Of a stretch of DNA of 64,000 bases, positions 1 through 10,479 are shown one piece after another. The notes beneath the pieces were generated by a model. The model saw nothing but the letters and a program-made list of their open reading frames with translations, did no database searches and had not been told where the DNA came from. The position numbers and the translations under genes were made by a program. The DNA is taken from NCBI GenBank assembly GCA_051453625.1, contig JBOZIK010000001.1:119703653-119767652 (forward strand), written 5' to 3'. How positions within the stretch are numbered: position 1 is the first letter of the stretch; each line of letters starts with the position of its first letter. The stretch comes from Welwitschia mirabilis (Eukaryota > Gnetophyta > Gnetopsida > Welwitschiales).

Positions 1-1540
1 ACATTAGAAGAACTTCAAAGTAATCTTCAAACCTATAAACTTAAGTTTACTAAAGATAAAAGAAAAGGTATTGCTTTAAAATGTGTATAAGAGGATTATA
101 GATCTAACAGGATAGATGAAAAACTTAACGATGATGGAGTGGCTCTTATAGCCAAGCGTTTCAAAAGGTTTCTCTATAGAAAAAAGGAAGGAGAATCAAG
201 CAAGAATCCTAGAAGAAGAAACCCAAAACAAAGAAAAGATCAAGAAAAGGGAAAGGAAATCTAGTGCTATCCATGTAAAGGATTTACACACATGGCCAAT
301 GAATGTCTCAACACTAGAAGAGAAAATAGGAATCCTAAAAATACCTCATTCATGATAACTTGGGATAATGAGGATGATGAAGATAAAGAAAAGTACTCAA
401 ATCATGGATCAGACAGAGAAAGAAGGTTAACTTTCAGGACTATATTATCATCACTCAAAAATGTGCTAAGTACCGCAATGCTTGATGACTTAGATATGAT
501 TGATGAATAAGAAGATGAGCTAGAAGACACCTATCAAAAGTTGTATGAAGAGTGTGAGAAGCTCACTAAAATAATCAATGAGTTGAATAAAATGGTAAAG
601 ATCATTACAAAAGAAAAGGAGGAAGTCGAAGAGAAATATAGCATGCTCAAATCTAATAACATCACGTTAACTACCTAGGTAAATGATCTTTTATTTTCTA
701 TAAGTAAGTTTTTTGGTAGTTTATCTAAATTGGAATAGATGCTTAGAATATGAAAGCTAAATGGATACAAATCAAGTATTGGTTTTGGAGCACAAATATC
801 ATGAAAATAGGTAAACCAAACAAGTAAGTATGTGCCTAATATTTTACGCAATTTTTATGGTAGATTTAATAATTTTAAACCTTTGTGTAAAATTAGATAA
901 TTAATGCTCTTTTATAAAAATGTGAGTTCATTTCCGTTTATATTTATTCCTAAGAAAAATGCACCACCTAAGTTAAATAAAACTAAGTGGATGAAAGCTA
1001 ATAATCTTCAAATCTTTGTGACACAGATAGATTGTATAGGGTCACATTTGAATAGTTGGTATCTAGATAGTAGTTGTTTAATATATATGATAGGAGATAA
1101 ATTAAGCTTTTAGAACTTAAAGAGCTTAAATAGAGGAGCAGTCATTTTTGAAAACAACCAAACAGCAAAAATAGAAGGTATAGGAAGCATCAAAGGAGGT
1201 ATGTCATCTAACCTTAATAATGTACTTTATGTGAATGGTTTATAACACAATTTATTAAGTGTTAATCAACTTTGTGATAAAGGGCATAGAATAATCTTTG
1301 CTAAATCGAAATGTATAGTTGAGAATAAGAAAACAAATGTTGTTATTTTTAGGGCAAAAACGTATTGACAATGCTTATAGATTAGATGTTAAAACTCTTG
1401 ATAAATTGATTCATGTAAATCAACATTTTAGGAAAGATTATGATAAAACTGAATGTTATTCTATTAAATCTGATCTAACCCCTAGTTCTTATAATCAATT
1501 TAACAAACATGGAAGTGATTTGGAGGTCAATACACTATCC
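1..1540 (+). pseudogene. Sirevirus-like copia gag (C-terminal part) and protease, copy S1
   Basis: The window opens inside a Ty1/copia gag and continues into protease. The frame gives LQTYKLKFTKDK, typical of the end of the plant copia gag core (UBN2 family). A complete CCHC zinc knuckle, CYPCKGFTHMANEC, follows at 265-306. Next come an MITWDNEDDED stretch and a Glu/Lys-rich linker, as expected in Sirevirus gag. The aspartic protease begins with WYLDSSC at 1057-1077, where the usual DSG is DSS, and continues through NVLYVNGL and HNLLSVNQLCDKGH to about 1330. In-frame stops occur at about 90, 263, 508 and later. After about 1480 the frame runs to a stop near 1546 and no integrase, reverse transcriptase or RNase H is recognisable. 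The copy cannot be functional. Assignment to copia is firm; Sirevirus is inferred from the linker, aORF and LTR features. Confidence 0.85.
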
Positions 1541-1546
1541 CTTGAC

Positions 1547-1914
1547 TGATTGAAAAGTGGTCAATAGGATCTACAATTCAGTCAACCGGATGTGGTTGGT
1601 CGACTAGCCTGAGAGCTTAGTCCCCCAGAACCCTTCCAGTACTATAAACCTACATCTTGACGGGTCAACTGAATGTTTAAGTAGTCAACTAAACCTGACA
1701 GATTATAGTGTGTAAGTACAATCAATGCACCTGATTTCTTTCTCAAATCTGACCTATTTCCCTCAATCTATAAAAGAAGTAGAACCCTAACTTGATTTTA
1801 TCTTATTCTAGTGCCTCTAAACCTTCGTATGTCGTTAGTTTCTTTCTAGATTAAGAGATCTTTACTACCAGATCTAGTGTTTTTATTAGTCTTCTTTCTT
1901 TTAAAGGCCTTAGA
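1547..1914 (+). promoter_or_regulatory. pol-aORF spacer of S1: GTCAAC motif cluster and TATA box
   Basis: This non-coding spacer separates the gag-pol remnant from the downstream aORF. It carries four copies of a GTCAACYNG/GGTCGACTAG motif between about 1590 and 1710, then TATAAAA at 1769-1775, about 146 bp before the aORF start-equivalent codon. The same order occurs in the other two Sirevirus-like copies (38570-38916 and 48555-48904). The motifs resemble those upstream of the TATA box in the LTRs. An internal promoter for the aORF is inferred, not shown. Confidence 0.45.
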
Positions 1915-2070
1915 ATAGCTACTAGCTCTTCTAAGAGAGGTCTAAAAGAAGGTGCTTTAAGGGAATCTCCCTACTTCTACCAGGGAATGCCTGAAGAAGA
2001 TGTTGGCAATTTCTCTGAAAAGTTTGAGAAGAAAGCCATGTACCAGGAGTAGTCAATGGCTACATCTGAG

Positions 2071-2152
2071 NNNNNNNNNNNNNNNNNNNNNNNNNNNNNN
2101 NNNNNNNNNNNNNNNNNNNNNNNNNNNNNNNNNNNNNNNNNNNNNNNNNNNN
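2071..2152. other. assembly gap, 82 N
   Basis: The gap lies in the aORF of S1. The paralogous interval in S3 (49061-49142) is exactly 82 bases, so the size looks correct and the missing bases are probably ordinary aORF sequence. Confidence 0.95.
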
Positions 2153-2697
2153 CTTTTCTTATTAGAATGTTTTATTGCAATGATTTTATTAATTGTAATA
2201 CCAGAACTCTAAAAAACCTTATGTTGGGTTGAAGGATGAGAGTTATAGCAGGCCTTATTTTGGAGCTGACTGATCTTCCATGAGGAGACTATGAGGAGTT
2301 TTAGCCTCTTAGAGACATCATGAAAGACAAGTTGGTAGTCACTAAGGAGCTTTACGGTAGAGTGCATACTTGGAAATACACCTTATCTACTTCTTTGTTA
2401 ACTCTCAAATATTGCTTCATTCATTTGATTTTTACTTATAATTTTCTTCCTTTAGCTGACCATCATGATGAGGCCTCCATCTATAGGGCATATTTGATGT
2501 ATTTAGTAGAGATTGAACATTCTATTGATGCTCATGTCATAATACTAAAAAATATGACTTCACAGTTGGAATACCACAGAACTAGGGCTTTACCCTACTC
2601 TGTGCTTATCACTAAAATCTATTGCCATTTTCATGTTAATGTGCATCCTTCTTTAGAGACTCTTTAGCCTTTATCACCCATTGGGTGTGTGAATTTG

Positions 2698-2797
2698 NNN
2701 NNNNNNNNNNNNNNNNNNNNNNNNNNNNNNNNNNNNNNNNNNNNNNNNNNNNNNNNNNNNNNNNNNNNNNNNNNNNNNNNNNNNNNNNNNNNNNNNN
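2698..2797. other. assembly gap, 100 N, with duplicated flanks
   Basis: Bases 2627-2697 and 2798-2868 are the same 71-base sequence with one mismatch. A placeholder gap inserted between two overlapping contig ends explains this best. Confidence 0.9.
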
Positions 2798-3126
2798 ATT
2801 TTCATGTTAATATGCATCCTTCTTTAGAGACTCTTTAGCCTTTATCACCCATTGGGTGTGTGAATTTGTCTTGTATGCATATATTTACTCATTCGAAGAA
2901 ATCCCCTTTTGAAAACCCAAAAGCAACATCTCTAGGTGAGACTCTTTCATATTTGAAATGGAATGACTCTTGCACCAGGCATATGAAAGAAGCACTTATT
3001 GTAGCTGGATATGAGATTATAGATACCTCATTTGAAGGTACCAGCTCTGCTCATACTGCTGGAGATGAAGAAGATTCAAAGGAGGAATTTAAAGAGGAAG
3101 AAGAAGAAGAGGAAGAATCATATTAA

Positions 3127-3397
3127 ACTTTTTTGTCTTTTAGATCATATTGTGATGTTCTCTCTTTTACCTTTATTGTTAAAAAGAGAGATTTGTGTTT
3201 ATTTATGAAATGTTTCAGATGTATACTCTTAATGAATACTTTTTAATTTTTAGTTAGAATCCTTGTAATTGTTTATTTTTTTAATAAAAATTAGTTATAT
3301 GTTTGAGTATAATTTTTGCATCATTTTGGTATTTCTAAGTTTGATTTTTACTTGGAAAGAATTAAAATTATTTGCCATCAATGTCAAAGGGGAATAT
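3127..3397 (+). other. 3' untranslated region and polypurine tract of S1
   Basis: AT-rich sequence follows the aORF stop. Immediately before the LTR lies TCAAAGGGGAATAT (3384-3397), a plausible polypurine tract for plus-strand priming. The corresponding site before the S3 3' LTR is degraded to an A-rich form. Confidence 0.6.
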
Positions 3398-4521
3398 TGT
3401 TAGATTATATTTGCCAATTGATGTTAAACTAATTTCTCTTGTGTAATGCAAAAATGTTATATTTTGTGTGTAGATGAGATTGAGCTTTGCAGGTAAAAGA
3501 ATTGGACTAAATTGCATTAGAAAAGCTATTAAGTTATGTTAACCTCTAGTGAGGATGAAATAAATCCTAAAGGGGTTGACTACACCTAAAGCAGTTGCAA
3601 GAACAATGAAATGAACTCAAAGGAATTGACTAGATTCTAAAGGGGTTAATTGGACCTGTGATCTTAAGAGCTAATATCCCTAAATCGAATGAAAAGGGGT
3701 AGATCAAATTTGCTTAGGGTTAACTGGATTTAACTAACAGGTAAATAGTCCTAGATCGAGAGGAAAGGGGTCAACCAAATTTTCATGGGGTCGATTAGAC
3801 CTGAGAAGCTAATAGTCCATAGTTCCAAACTGAGAGGCAAGTGGTCAACTGGACCCAAGATGAGGTCACTCAAGCACACATTGGGTCAACTAGATTTTTG
3901 TGGGGTTGACTGGATGACACAGAAAAGTAAAATTTATAAATGTTATGTATCTATTACCTAGTCATTACCTAGCCATTTTCTAGTTGTTATAGTTATTGAA
4001 GGCGTAATTCATTTGTAATAAGCCCTAATAACCCTCCATTATAAATAGCTATGCTATTGATGACCTAGAGATCTTTTGGGCATCATTCTAATTCAGCATA
4101 ATACTTGTGAATCTAAAAGATTAGACTATATTTTCATTGATATATCATTATATTACTACACATCTGATTGAGGAGATCTATCTTTGACAAAAGACCTTTA
4201 CTCAGAATTAGATCTAAGAGCTTCATCATTGTGATTTATTGGAGAAGAGCTCCATTCATTGTACTGCTGTCAAACATGTGATATTTGAGTAATCAAGGCA
4301 TCATCACATTACATCCATTACTTTTAGAAGTTAAGACTTAGCCTGTAAAAATCCATTGTTAAAGGTTAAGACTTAGCCTATAAAAGTCTGTTGTTAAGGT
4401 TAAGACTTAGCCTATAAAAGCTCGCTTGTAAAGGTTACAAATGAACCTAGTAAAACTTATGGAGTAACAAAGATCTGAGATCAAGCTTGGGATAAGATAA
4501 TCATTGAGATGGAGTAGTGAA
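3398..4521 (+). mobile_element. Sirevirus-like LTR, type I, 3' end lost in gap
   Basis: The LTR starts TGTTAGATTATATTTGCC directly after the polypurine tract. U3 (3540-3930) carries many GGTTGAC/GGTCAAC/GTCGAT motifs. The TATA box TATAAATAG lies at 4040-4048. Downstream are three copies of a roughly 35-base repeat with the core GACTTAGCCTATAAAAGTC (4327-4433). The sequence ends at a 100-N gap before the LTR terminus. The same LTR type is seen at 14148-15367 and, inverted, at 35209-36115. Confidence 0.85.
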
Positions 4522-4621
4522 NNNNNNNNNNNNNNNNNNNNNNNNNNNNNNNNNNNNNNNNNNNNNNNNNNNNNNNNNNNNNNNNNNNNNNNNNNNNNNN
4601 NNNNNNNNNNNNNNNNNNNNN
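4522..4621. other. assembly gap, 100 N, between two partial LTR copies
   Basis: Sequence after the gap restarts in the middle of the same LTR (equivalent to about 3690), so about 0.8 kb is present on both sides. The copies differ at roughly one site in eight by eye, too much for simple allelic overlap. The gap may hide the body of another element. Confidence 0.9.
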
Positions 4622-5625
4622 ATTTGAGGAACTAATAGGCAATAGTCCCAGACTAAGAGGAAAGGAGTTGACCAAATTTTCATGAGGTTTACTAAACTTG
4701 AGAAACTAATAGTCCATAGTTTCAGACTAAGAGGCAAGGGGTTAACCGAACTCAGGATGGGGTTAACCGAGTTATGGGGGGTTGACCGAATTTTTGTGGG
4801 GTCAACCAGATAGCGTGAAAAAGTAAAATTTGTAAACATTATCTATCCATTAGCTAGCCAGTACCTAGCCATTTTCTAGCTATTTATAGCCGTTGGAGGT
4901 GCAATTCATTTGTAATAAACCCTAGTAACTCTCTATTTTAAATAGCTATAATATTGATGATCTAGAGATTTTTTAGCACTAATATAATTTAACATAATCT
5001 TTGTGGATCTAAAAGATTAGACTATATTATCATTGGTACAACATTGTATTGCTACACATCTAATTGAGGAGATCTATCTTTGGCAAAAGAGTTTCACTCA
5101 GAATCAGATCTAAGAGCTTCATCACTGTGATCTATTGGAGAAGAGCTCCATTCATTGTATTGCTATCAAATGTGTGATATCTAAGTAATTAAGGCTTGAT
5201 CACTTCACATCCATTATTTTTAGAGGTTAATACTTAGCCTAAAAAAGTTTGTTGAGACTTAGCCTATAAAAGTCCATTGTTAAGATTGAGACTTATCCTG
5301 TAAAAGTCCACTTGTAAGGGTCACAGATGAACCTAGCAAAACCTGTAGAGTAACAAAGATCCAAGATCAAGCTTGGAAGAAGCTAATCATTAAGAGTGAA
5401 GTAGGGGAGTTCCGAACCACTATAAATCCTACGTGCATCGAAATTGGTAGTTTATGTTTTTCTATCTTTTGATTCTTTACTTACAGTTTTCCATTTTTTG
5501 TATGCAGATTCTTGATTCCATTATTTTCATATGCAAACTGTGATTATATAGTTTTAGTTTTGTTTTGAGTATAATTTTTTTGAAAGAACCTATTCACCCC
5601 TCCTTTAGGATTCTTTATCCTATCA
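4622..5625 (+). mobile_element. Sirevirus-like LTR, type I, 5' end missing
   Basis: This is a second, diverged copy of the LTR at 3398-4521. It contains the GTTAAC/GTTGAC-rich U3 part, a degraded TATA box (TTTTAAATAG near 4936) and the GACTTAGCCT repeats at 5222-5316. Its 3' end, TATTCACCCC...GATTC...CCTATCA, ends near 5625. It completes the LTR form whose end is missing before the gap. It is either the second LTR of a collapsed element or a neighbouring insertion. Confidence 0.8.
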
Positions 5626-6492
5626 ATGCTATTCTTAGATTAATCTATTATCCTATATAAATATTAAATTTTATTTTTAATCATTTTAGTCCTACAAGCA
5701 TTATTTAGGAATAAACCTCTATTTCTTTAGTATCATTTATATGTTTCATGTGGAATAAATCAATTTTCTTAAACTTATTTTAATGTTTGCTATACTACAT
5801 ATACAACTTTGATGTCATTTTTAGAATAATTTGATTCTAAAACTCTCTAGTTAGATTAGATTCATAATTTTCTTAATTTTTATAGAATTATATGAAGCTT
5901 TTAAATAATAAGTTCATATTTGTTTCTTTATAGAGACATATAATTTCATTTTCAGATTCCCTTATTAAATGAAATTTTAAAATTTAAGAATTATTAAATT
6001 CTATGTTAAATCTTAAAGGGCATTTTTCTTAAGCTTTTATTTATGCATGCAAACTTATGTATTGACCATTGAATGTGTCCTAATTTTTTTACAATATCTA
6101 TTGAATATTATAAGATTGTTTTTTATTTTTCCTTTTTTTAATTGAGATTTACATATCAAATATACAATATTTGCTTCTTTGTAGAGTAATCAAAGATTTC
6201 AATAAATCTATAATTTTATCTTCCCATGATACTTAATAATTAACTCACCACACTTCCATTATTCAGTTTTCTTAATTTATCCTTTGGTAGAATAAGGTGT
6301 CAATATTTTTCATATGTTTTTAATTTTTTAAAAAATTTTTCTAAATCATTACATTTATAATGCATATATGAAAATTCATTTATCATTGATTTTATATTAT
6401 CAATTTTATTCTTATTTATCAAATTTAATCATATCTTCCTTCATTAAAAAATATTACATTTCAAAATAATTTCTACTCATTATTTTAGAGAT
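5626..6492. other. AT-rich stretch without recognisable features
   Basis: No ORF, RNA gene or repeat was recognised. The sequence is very AT-rich and probably old decayed DNA. Its end supplies the GAGAT target site (6488-6492) of gypsy copy G1. Confidence 0.5.
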
Positions 6493-6918
6493 TATAATGT
6501 TTCAAAATTACCTTTAATTAAGTGATTACTATTAAATTTGATTAAGAGTATATTTAGGCATAACTGCTATATAATTAAAGTAGTGTTGACCTCAACTTAT
6601 AATATTATATTTCTTCTTTTTGGTTTTTAATCCTATGGAACTAGGTTGGAGTGGATAGACTACCTAGACATAAGTGATAATAAATTTAGCTAATCCCTAA
6701 GGATCCTAAAAGAGGGGCTAAAGTCGTAGTTCATGTCTTTAAGTTTGACCACTAATCTAGGATTGGAATACGACATAAAAAATAAAATGCTATCATCTTA
6801 ATAAAGCTATACTTTATTTATGCCAAATTGATGTGTTATCAAATTCTTTATTTTGTAATTTCTAATGTTCCTTATTAAATGCAAAGTTCAATATTAATTT
6901 ATTAATTTAGAACATGGA
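6493..6918 (+). repeat. 5' LTR of G1
   Basis: It starts TATAATGTTTCAAAATTACC after GAGAT and ends near GAACATGGAAA. It aligns along its length with 11238-11662, for example at AGAGGGGCTAA and CTTATTAAATG. Downstream, ATTAGAG at about 6925-6931 may be the remnant of a TGGTATCAGAGC primer site. Confidence 0.8.
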
Positions 6919-7419
6919 AAATAATATTAGAGGAATAAAGATAGTAAACCGCTATCTTTCAAGGATCTAAAATATAATAAAATAGGAAATATAAATTTCA
7001 CAAGAAACAACCAACTTTCATTAAGATTAAAATCTACTGTACAAAAATATCAAAGAGCATAAAAAGTAAGAGGGTATAAAATCGGACAAAACCAGAAACA
7101 GAGTCCATAGAAGAAAGTTATAATCAAAATAGTGGTAAAAGCTACTAAAAAAATTGGATATGCTCATAAAGATGATCAATTTTAGGAATTTTTCACATAG
7201 AATTTAAATAAAATATAGGTCATTACCCACTCTGAGATTCTTCATAAGCTTTCTAAAATGGGGTCATCATAAGCATTTCAATTTTCTATGTAAACATTAT
7301 AGCCAAAAAAGTGAAGTTATATATTTATTAGCTTGAGTTAATAATAGTCAACATTAGTTAAGCCCAATTTAGTAGACCAACTAAAATATGACATAGAAAC
7401 TAGAAAATAAGTCTAATGC
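6919..7419 (+). other. leader of G1 before the minisatellite
   Basis: AT-rich untranslated leader between the 5' LTR and the tandem array. No ORF or conserved motif was recognised, and it is not similar by eye to the corresponding part of G2. Confidence 0.4.
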
Positions 7420-9013
7420 ACACTTGATCCACAGGTCTAATATCCTAGTTATGGACTCGACACCTAATGTTATACTTGGTGTATAGTTATAATGTTACAG
7501 TCACGGACCCCACACCTAATGTTACACTTAGTTCATAGGTCTGACATCTTAATCATGGGATTTACACCTAACATCAGACATGGTTCATAAGTCTTCCATC
7601 ATAGTTATGAACTTTGTATTCAACATCATACTTGATTCATATCTCCGAAGTTGCAGTCATAAATTCCACACCTAATTCTACACTTGGTTCATAGGTTATA
7701 GTCATAAAACATCATACTTAGGTTATAGGTTTGATGTCATAGTCATGGATTCCATGTTCAGTGTCATAATTGCCTCACAGGCCTAATGTTGCAATTATGA
7801 GTCTTACTTCTAACATCATACTTATCTCATAGGTCTAATGTCATAGTCATAGAATCCATATCCCATGTCAAAATTGCTCTAAAGAGGCTAATGTTGCACT
7901 TGACCCATAGAGGATTGATGTCATACTTATCCTATTGGAATCCTGACATCACACTTGTCTTACTAAATGGTTGATGTCATACTTATCCCATTAATAGTCT
8001 AGCATTATACTTATTTAACCAGAAGTCTGACATCGTACTTATTCTACTAAAAGCTTGACATTGCAATTACCTATTAGAAGCTCGATGTCGCACATGTCTC
8101 ATTGGAAGTCTAACGTCATACTTTTCTTATTGAAAGATTGATGTCATGATTGTCCTACTAAAATCATGATGTTATACTTATTACACTGAATTCCTAATGG
8201 CACAGTTAATTCTTGGAAACTTGACATTGCACTTGTCTCAATAAAAGTTTGATATAACACTTGTTCTACTAAAAGCCTAATGTTACACTTATTTCACCAA
8301 AAGCTTAATGTTAAACTTGATCCCTAGAGGCCTGATGTCATACTTCTATTGGAATTTTGATATCAAATTTACCCCTTAGAGGCCTAATGTTACATGTTTT
8401 TTACTAAAGACATCATGTTGTACTTGATTCCCAAGGGCCTAATGTCACACATGTTCTACAAGAGGCCTAACATCTTACTTGTTTAACTAGAATTCTAACA
8501 TAACACTTAATCCTTAGAGTCCTGACAATGTACTTGTTTTACCATATGGCTGACATCATACTTATTTCATTAAAATCCTAATGTTTCAATTAGCTTACTA
8601 AATTCTAATATCACACTTGGTCCTAAAGTATAACATCATAATTAAAATTTAACATTATACTTAGCCAACCAATATTCGACCTCATACTTGATTATCAAAG
8701 TCTAATGTTGTAGTTGGAATATGAAGTCTAATTTCATCATTAGATCTGATATTACACTTAGCTAATAGAGTACTAACATCATACTTAGCTCATTGAAGTT
8801 CAATTTCACACTTAGTTATTGAAGTTTGATGTCATAATTGAAATCTGGCATCATACTTAGCTAATTAATATTTGATGTTACACTTGGTTAGTAAAGCCTA
8901 ACATCAAAGTTAGAATCTAACATCATACCTGGCTAATATAAATCTAACATTACACTTGGTTAACTAAAGTCAAACATCATGCTTAGTCACTAAAATTTGA
9001 CATCATAGTTGGA
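7420..9013 (+). repeat. minisatellite with TGATGTCA/TGACATCA monomers in the G1 leader
   Basis: About 1.6 kb of degenerate tandem repeats. The monomer is roughly 26-29 bases, approximately YCTRATGTCATACTTGNYC followed by a variable spacer. At the left end the monomers alternate as about 52-base dimers: a half with TAGTCATGGA, then a half with CACCTAATGTTACACTTGGT. Nearly every monomer has TGATGTCA, TGACATCA or a one-base variant. One retains AACGTCAT (8112-8119). The array ends at a 10-N gap. The G2 leader holds the same kind of array in the same orientation relative to its element (57340-57960, minus). No coding frame persists. Confidence 0.85.
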
Positions 9014-9023
9014 NNNNNNNNNN
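9014..9023. other. assembly gap, 10 N
   Basis: Short placeholder gap at the right edge of the minisatellite. The true size is unknown and the array may be longer than shown. Confidence 0.9.
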
Positions 9024-10240
9024 TAGTTACCTACTTCTCTGATAGTTACAATAGCTACTATACTTATGCAAGTTAGCAAACTAATCTAGTAGTTATCAAA
9101 TATTAACTAATAAATCTAATAGTTATAAAAATGACCTTTGCAAAGGAAACATATTTAAGAATTATTAGAATCCATTAGAAAGGGGTAATGATACAATGGA
9201 GACATATAACAAATTGGAGAGTAATAAAGAAGAGAGTGGATTCTCAAATAAAAACCATAAAAAATCAACTAAATGAACTTTTCTCACAAAATTAGAATCT
9301 CTTTAATAAAATGGACTTACTCCTTCCACATCTAGAATAACTCAGTCATCTAATGAAATAAAACCTATATGCACCACTAGTATAACCTTCCACTCCTAGA
9401 TGAAACTCTCTCACTAGGTAACATAATTTTAAAAGTCTACAAATTGGGCTCCTAAATTAGAAATAGATCTTCAAGCAATCATATTAAATCATAAAAAAAA
9501 TCCAACAATAGAAGAAAGAGAGAACAATGAAATTACAAAATGATCCATTGGTAAATTTATGAGGTTAAAGTAGGAACTAGTAAGAAAGCCATATCATAGC
9601 TTTAACAAATAGAGAAATAATTTACACTCTGCAATACTCCATCAAAAATAAGATGCATTTATGATGCCATCTTCCTCATTAAAAAGGCATAAGTATGATG
9701 GCTTCTATGCTAATAAAAATTCAATCATAGGATTAATTAGGAAATTTTGTCAAATATTTAAAAATAAGTTTATTTTTAATGATTTTATTGAAGATCAAAT
9801 AATGAAATTTTAATGTCTACATCTAGATCCATTAGAAAAAAATTGACCAGAGTTTTAGTGCCTTATGAAGTATTAAATTTTTTTCAAGAAATATAGATTA
9901 TCAATAGTTTTATTGGCATGCTCCCACTAAATGTTTTTAAGCATTTTGCATATCTTAGAAATCAAATCAGTTGAATATGCCCATAGGAAGATGAGGTACT
10001 ATCTTGAAGCATAAGATAAAAGTGGATAGATAACCATTATAGTTAACAAAGAACTCTAACTTCTATAAAAAATTAATCTCCTAATGATAGATTACAATGT
10101 AGCATCATCTATTATAAATGCAAGGATAAAGGATACATCACTAAAAGCTCTCCTTCCAAGAACTAGAAGACTACTCCTTCCACAAAAAAACAACCTCAAG
10201 AACAACAACACTAACTACCATTAGTAAAACACTTACACAA
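9024..10240 (+). pseudogene. gypsy gag remnant of G1
   Basis: A heavily broken gag. Nucleotide similarity to the G2 gag region (minus strand, 56250-57300) is visible, for example around 9550-9770 against the complement of 56580-56800. Near the end, HLYEVLNFF-like and EYAHRKMRYYLEA stretches precede a degenerate zinc knuckle, YYKCKDKGYITKSSPSK (about 10110-10160). The equivalent in G2 reads YYKCKKKDCIIGNYSS. Many stops are present. After it the sequence is AT-rich and passes abruptly to the integrase C-terminus. Confidence 0.6.
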
Positions 10241-10479
10241 TGATATAAATAGAGGTTTTATTTCTACTTAGTTTAGTTTTATAATTATATGTTTTTATTT
10301 CTTATTTTCTAATTGATTTCTTAGTAAATAAGTATGCCTTATATAATTTTCTCTTTTCATTATTCCATAAATTAAATATCACCTCCTTGAATGAGCATAA
10401 TTTCTTAATAGAAGTATAAGAAAGTAAACATTAGAATTAACTTCCATCAATCAATTTTATTGGTTCCATGTTCTTTTGG

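Larger units (their letters stand above)
1915..3126 (+). pseudogene. envelope-like additional ORF (aORF) of Sirevirus-like copy S1
   Basis: This ORF follows pol in the same orientation and resembles the putative plant transposon protein family found as an extra or envelope-like ORF in plant retroelements. The first codon is ATA where copies S2 and S3 have ATG. Recognisable stretches are SPYFYQGMPEEDVGNF, RAYLMYLVEIEHSIDAHVII and EYHRTRALPYSVLITKIY. The C-terminus is acidic (EEFKEEEEEEEESY, stop at 3124-3126). It is broken by stops and frameshifts in its first half and by two gaps. The 82-base gap (2071-2152) has exactly the length of the matching S3 interval 49061-49142. The second gap (2698-2797) is bracketed by a 71-base near-identical duplication. 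I see no signal peptide or convincing membrane anchor, so envelope-like refers only to position. Function is unknown. Confidence 0.7.

Noticed and set aside
7420-9013. CRISPR-like array of regular short repeats
   Set aside because: Repeats are degenerate, spacers are also repetitive, and the array lies in a plant gypsy leader without any cas gene. It is a minisatellite.
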